DNA of 33,639 bases, taken from positions 1 to 33,639 of the forward strand of contig PWLR01000086.1 in NCBI GenBank assembly GCA_003558435.1, read 5' to 3'. Source of the DNA: Nitriliruptoraceae bacterium. Lineage in GTDB: Bacteria > Actinomycetota > Nitriliruptoria > Nitriliruptorales > Nitriliruptoraceae. Made by a program: the position numbers and the translations under genes. Position 1 is the stretch's first letter, and each line of letters begins with the position of its first letter. Positions 31,998 to 33,639 of the stretch are shown here, one piece after another. A model generated the notes under the pieces. That model had not been told where the DNA came from and searched no databases. It saw only the letters and a list, made by a program, of their open reading frames with translations.

Positions 31998-33323
31998 TCA
32001 GGCCGGGACGTCCACACCCGTGCCACCGAGGTGGCTCGGCAGCGTCACGGTGAAGGTGGTGCCCTCGCCGAGCAGACTCTCGACGCGGATGTTGCCCCCG
32101 TGGCGTTCCACCGCGTGACGCACGATCGACAGTCCGAGCCCGGTGCCGCCCGTCTCGCGGGACCGCGCCGCATCCACGCGGTAGAACCGCTCGAAGATCC
32201 GTGTGAGGTCCTGTTGCGGGATCCCGAGCCCGGTGTCGATCACCCGCATGAGCTGGAACCCGCCGTGGTCTTCGATGGTCACCTCGACGGTGCCTCCGGG
32301 GCGGTTGTACTGGACGGCGTTGGCGATGAGGTTCTTGACGATGACCTCGAGGTCGCCGGGCACGCCCGCCACCGTGGCGCGGTCCGGGGCCTCGACGCCG
32401 AGGGTGACCTCACGCGCCTCGGCCCTCGGCACCAGCTCTGCGGTCGCGAGCCGGACCATCTCGGCGAGGTCGACCGGCACCCGCTCCAGGGGCCCGCGCT
32501 CCTCCAGCCGCCGCAGGTCGAGCAAGTCGTGGACCAACCGGGCGAGGCGTTCGGCCTCGAGGCCCAGCCGTGAGACCAGGCTGGCGGTGCGGTCCGGGTC
32601 GTTCTTCATCGTCACCTGGAGCGCCTCGCTCAGGGTCTGGATACTGGTCACCGGGGTCTTGAGCTCGTGCGAGGCGTTGACCACGAAGTTGCGACGCAAC
32701 TCCTCGACGCGCCGTTCCCGGGTGCGGTCCTCGATGATCAGCAGCGTCTCGTCGCCGACCAGGCTGACCACGGCGCGCAGGTCGTGCTGCCCGCGTTCCA
32801 CGTCCACGGTGACCGGCGCCTCACTGGTCGCGGCGCGCTCGACGGCGCCCGCCAGCGACGCGCTACCGAGTGCCTGCACGGTCGTGAGGTCCCAGGCGTC
32901 GATGGGGATGCCGAGCAGCGCCCGCGCCGCGTCGTTGGCCGCCAGCATGCGCCCCTCACCGCTGAACAGCAGCGCGGGTTGGACCAGGGAGTCCACGAGT
33001 TCCCGTCGCCAGGGCCGTTCGCGCTCCAGCTTGTCGCCTCGACGCTGGTAGGCGGCGCCGAGTGCGTTGAGCGCGATGCCGAGCTGTCTCCAGGCGTCGT
33101 TGCCACGCAACTGCAGGGGCCGGTACTCCTGGGACCCCACCCAGGCGTTGACCGAAACGGCCAACGTGCGGATGCGTCTCGACTCGGTCGCCTCCAGGCT
33201 CGAGGCCGCGAGCAACCCGACCACCAGGATCACGGCCACGCCGACCGGGCCGGGCCACCACTGTCCGATCGTCATCCCGAGAAGACCCACGATCGGCACG
33301 CCCACGAGGAGCCGTAGGTTCAC
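31998..33323 (-). CDS. Two-component sensor histidine kinase (SenX3/PhoR-like)
   Basis: A 441-residue membrane kinase. Two hydrophobic segments at about 4-22 and 27-44 form an N-terminal hairpin with almost no extracellular loop, as in SenX3/PhoR kinases that sense through partners. A PAS-like domain (about 108-200) precedes HisKA, with the phosphoacceptor His219 in ASHELKTPVTSIQTL. The ATPase boxes are NLIANAVQYN, VIDTGLGIP and GTGLGLSIV. In mycobacteria SenX3 senses phosphate through the Pst system. GTG 33323 overlaps the regulator stop (GTGA). Phosphate sensing fits the window's polyphosphate operon but is inference. Confidence 0.9.
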   Translation of the reverse strand: MNLRLLVGVPIVGLLGMTIGQWWPGPVGVAVILVVGLLAASSLEATESRRIRTLAVSVNAWVGSQEYRPLQLRGNDAWRQLGIALNALGAAYQRRGDKLERERPWRRELVDSLVQPALLFSGEGRMLAANDAARALLGIPIDAWDLTTVQALGSASLAGAVERAATSEAPVTVDVERGQHDLRAVVSLVGDETLLIIEDRTRERRVEELRRNFVVNASHELKTPVTSIQTLSEALQVTMKNDPDRTASLVSRLGLEAERLARLVHDLLDLRRLEERGPLERVPVDLAEMVRLATAELVPRAEAREVTLGVEAPDRATVAGVPGDLEVIVKNLIANAVQYNRPGGTVEVTIEDHGGFQLMRVIDTGLGIPQQDLTRIFERFYRVDAARSRETGGTGLGLSIVRHAVERHGGNIRVESLLGEGTTFTVTLPSHLGGTGVDVPA

Positions 33324-33639
33324 GAGTCCGCGAAGCGGTAGCCGACCCCGCGGACGGTCTGGATGCGGACCGGCTCCTTCGGGTCCGTCTCGACGCGGGT
33401 GCGCAGCCGCCGGATGTGTACGTCCAGCGTCTTGGTGTCGCCCACGTAGTCGCTCCCCCAGATCTCGTCGATGAGTTGGCCGCGTGTCAGCACACGTCCC
33501 GCGCTCTCCACCAGGTAGGCGAGCAGGTCGAACTCCTTGGGCGGCAGCTCCACGGCGTCGCCGTCGACCCGCACCTCGTGGCGGACCCGGTCGACCCGGA
33601 CGCCGTTGGACTCGACGGGCGCCTCGTCCCTGACACTGT
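33320..33639 (-). CDS. OmpR-family response regulator, C-terminal part (RegX3-like)
   Basis: The last ~105 residues of a response regulator, cut by the window end. The winged-helix DNA-binding domain is complete: LPPKEFDLLAYLVESAGRVL, TRGQLIDEIWGSDYVGDTKTLDVHIRRLRTRVE, and VRGVGYRFADS at the C-terminus. The wording closely resembles RegX3/PhoP of Gram-positive phosphate systems. The receiver domain lies outside. It is the first gene of the pair with the kinase, coupled by a 4-base overlap. Regulon cannot be read here. Confidence 0.9.
   Translation of the reverse strand, partial: SVRDEAPVESNGVRVDRVRHEVRVDGDAVELPPKEFDLLAYLVESAGRVLTRGQLIDEIWGSDYVGDTKTLDVHIRRLRTRVETDPKEPVRIQTVRGVGYRFADS

Overview
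The window is GC-rich DNA (roughly 70% by eye) with frequent GTG and TTG starts and many 1-4 base stop/start overlaps. It encodes several actinobacterial hallmarks: a PIG-L deacetylase of the mycothiol MshB/Mca family, an F420-type (DDN-like) oxidoreductase plus an FrhB-like protein, seven-iron FdxA ferredoxins, ppk1 next to MutT1-like NUDIX and SixA genes, and a SenX3/RegX3-like pair. I infer a high-GC actinobacterium, possibly a deep-branching lineage such as Nitriliruptoria/Euzebyales. No rRNA, tRNA, IS element, phage gene or CRISPR array was seen.

Layout. 1-4.1 kb: HAD phosphatase and CoA-binding protein (minus strand), a frameshifted [2Fe-2S] ferredoxin, 4-hydroxyphenylpyruvate dioxygenase, a small membrane protein and a dCMP deaminase. 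4.06-4.53 kb: the only gene-free stretch over 300 bases. It carries a row of hairpins, most with GGGA(G) in the apical loop, and looks like an undescribed structured RNA or leader. It ends at a perfect palindrome overlapping the start of a MocR-type regulator (4.5-6.1 kb). 6.1-11 kb: zinc-ribbon membrane protein, crotonase-family enzyme, FrhB-like iron-sulfur flavoprotein, DUF4235 protein, methyltransferase and two FdxA ferredoxins. 11.3-17 kb: a tightly coupled polyphosphate/nucleotide operon (ppk1, NUDIX, sixA, ppx/gppA, second NUDIX). 17-25.6 kb: DDN-like oxidoreductase with pyruvate kinase, a BMP-like lipoprotein divergent from upp, a three-gene minus-strand run (PIG-L deacetylase, flavin reductase, YjbQ), an RNase D-like exonuclease and ispH. 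25.7-31.2 kb: a six-gene potassium locus (two TrkA, a 43-residue membrane peptide, TrkH, an anchored OB-fold-like protein, and a two-TM channel with two TrkA modules). 31.2-33.6 kb: endonuclease III and the SenX3/RegX3-like pair, with the regulator cut by the window end.

How the genes fit together. The ppk1 operon makes and degrades polyphosphate and hydrolyses nucleotides; a phosphate-type two-component system lies in the same window. The potassium operon joins uptake pore, two gating subunits and a separate gated channel in one transcript. Short tandem repeats of 14-24 bp occur within and between genes, and one 32-nt palindromic element appears twice in opposite orientation.

Most promising undescribed item: the GGGAG-loop hairpin region at 4191-4521. 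Next come the extra small proteins of the potassium operon and the palindrome/alternative-hairpin arrangement at the MocR start. All pairings were found by eye and no searches were run.
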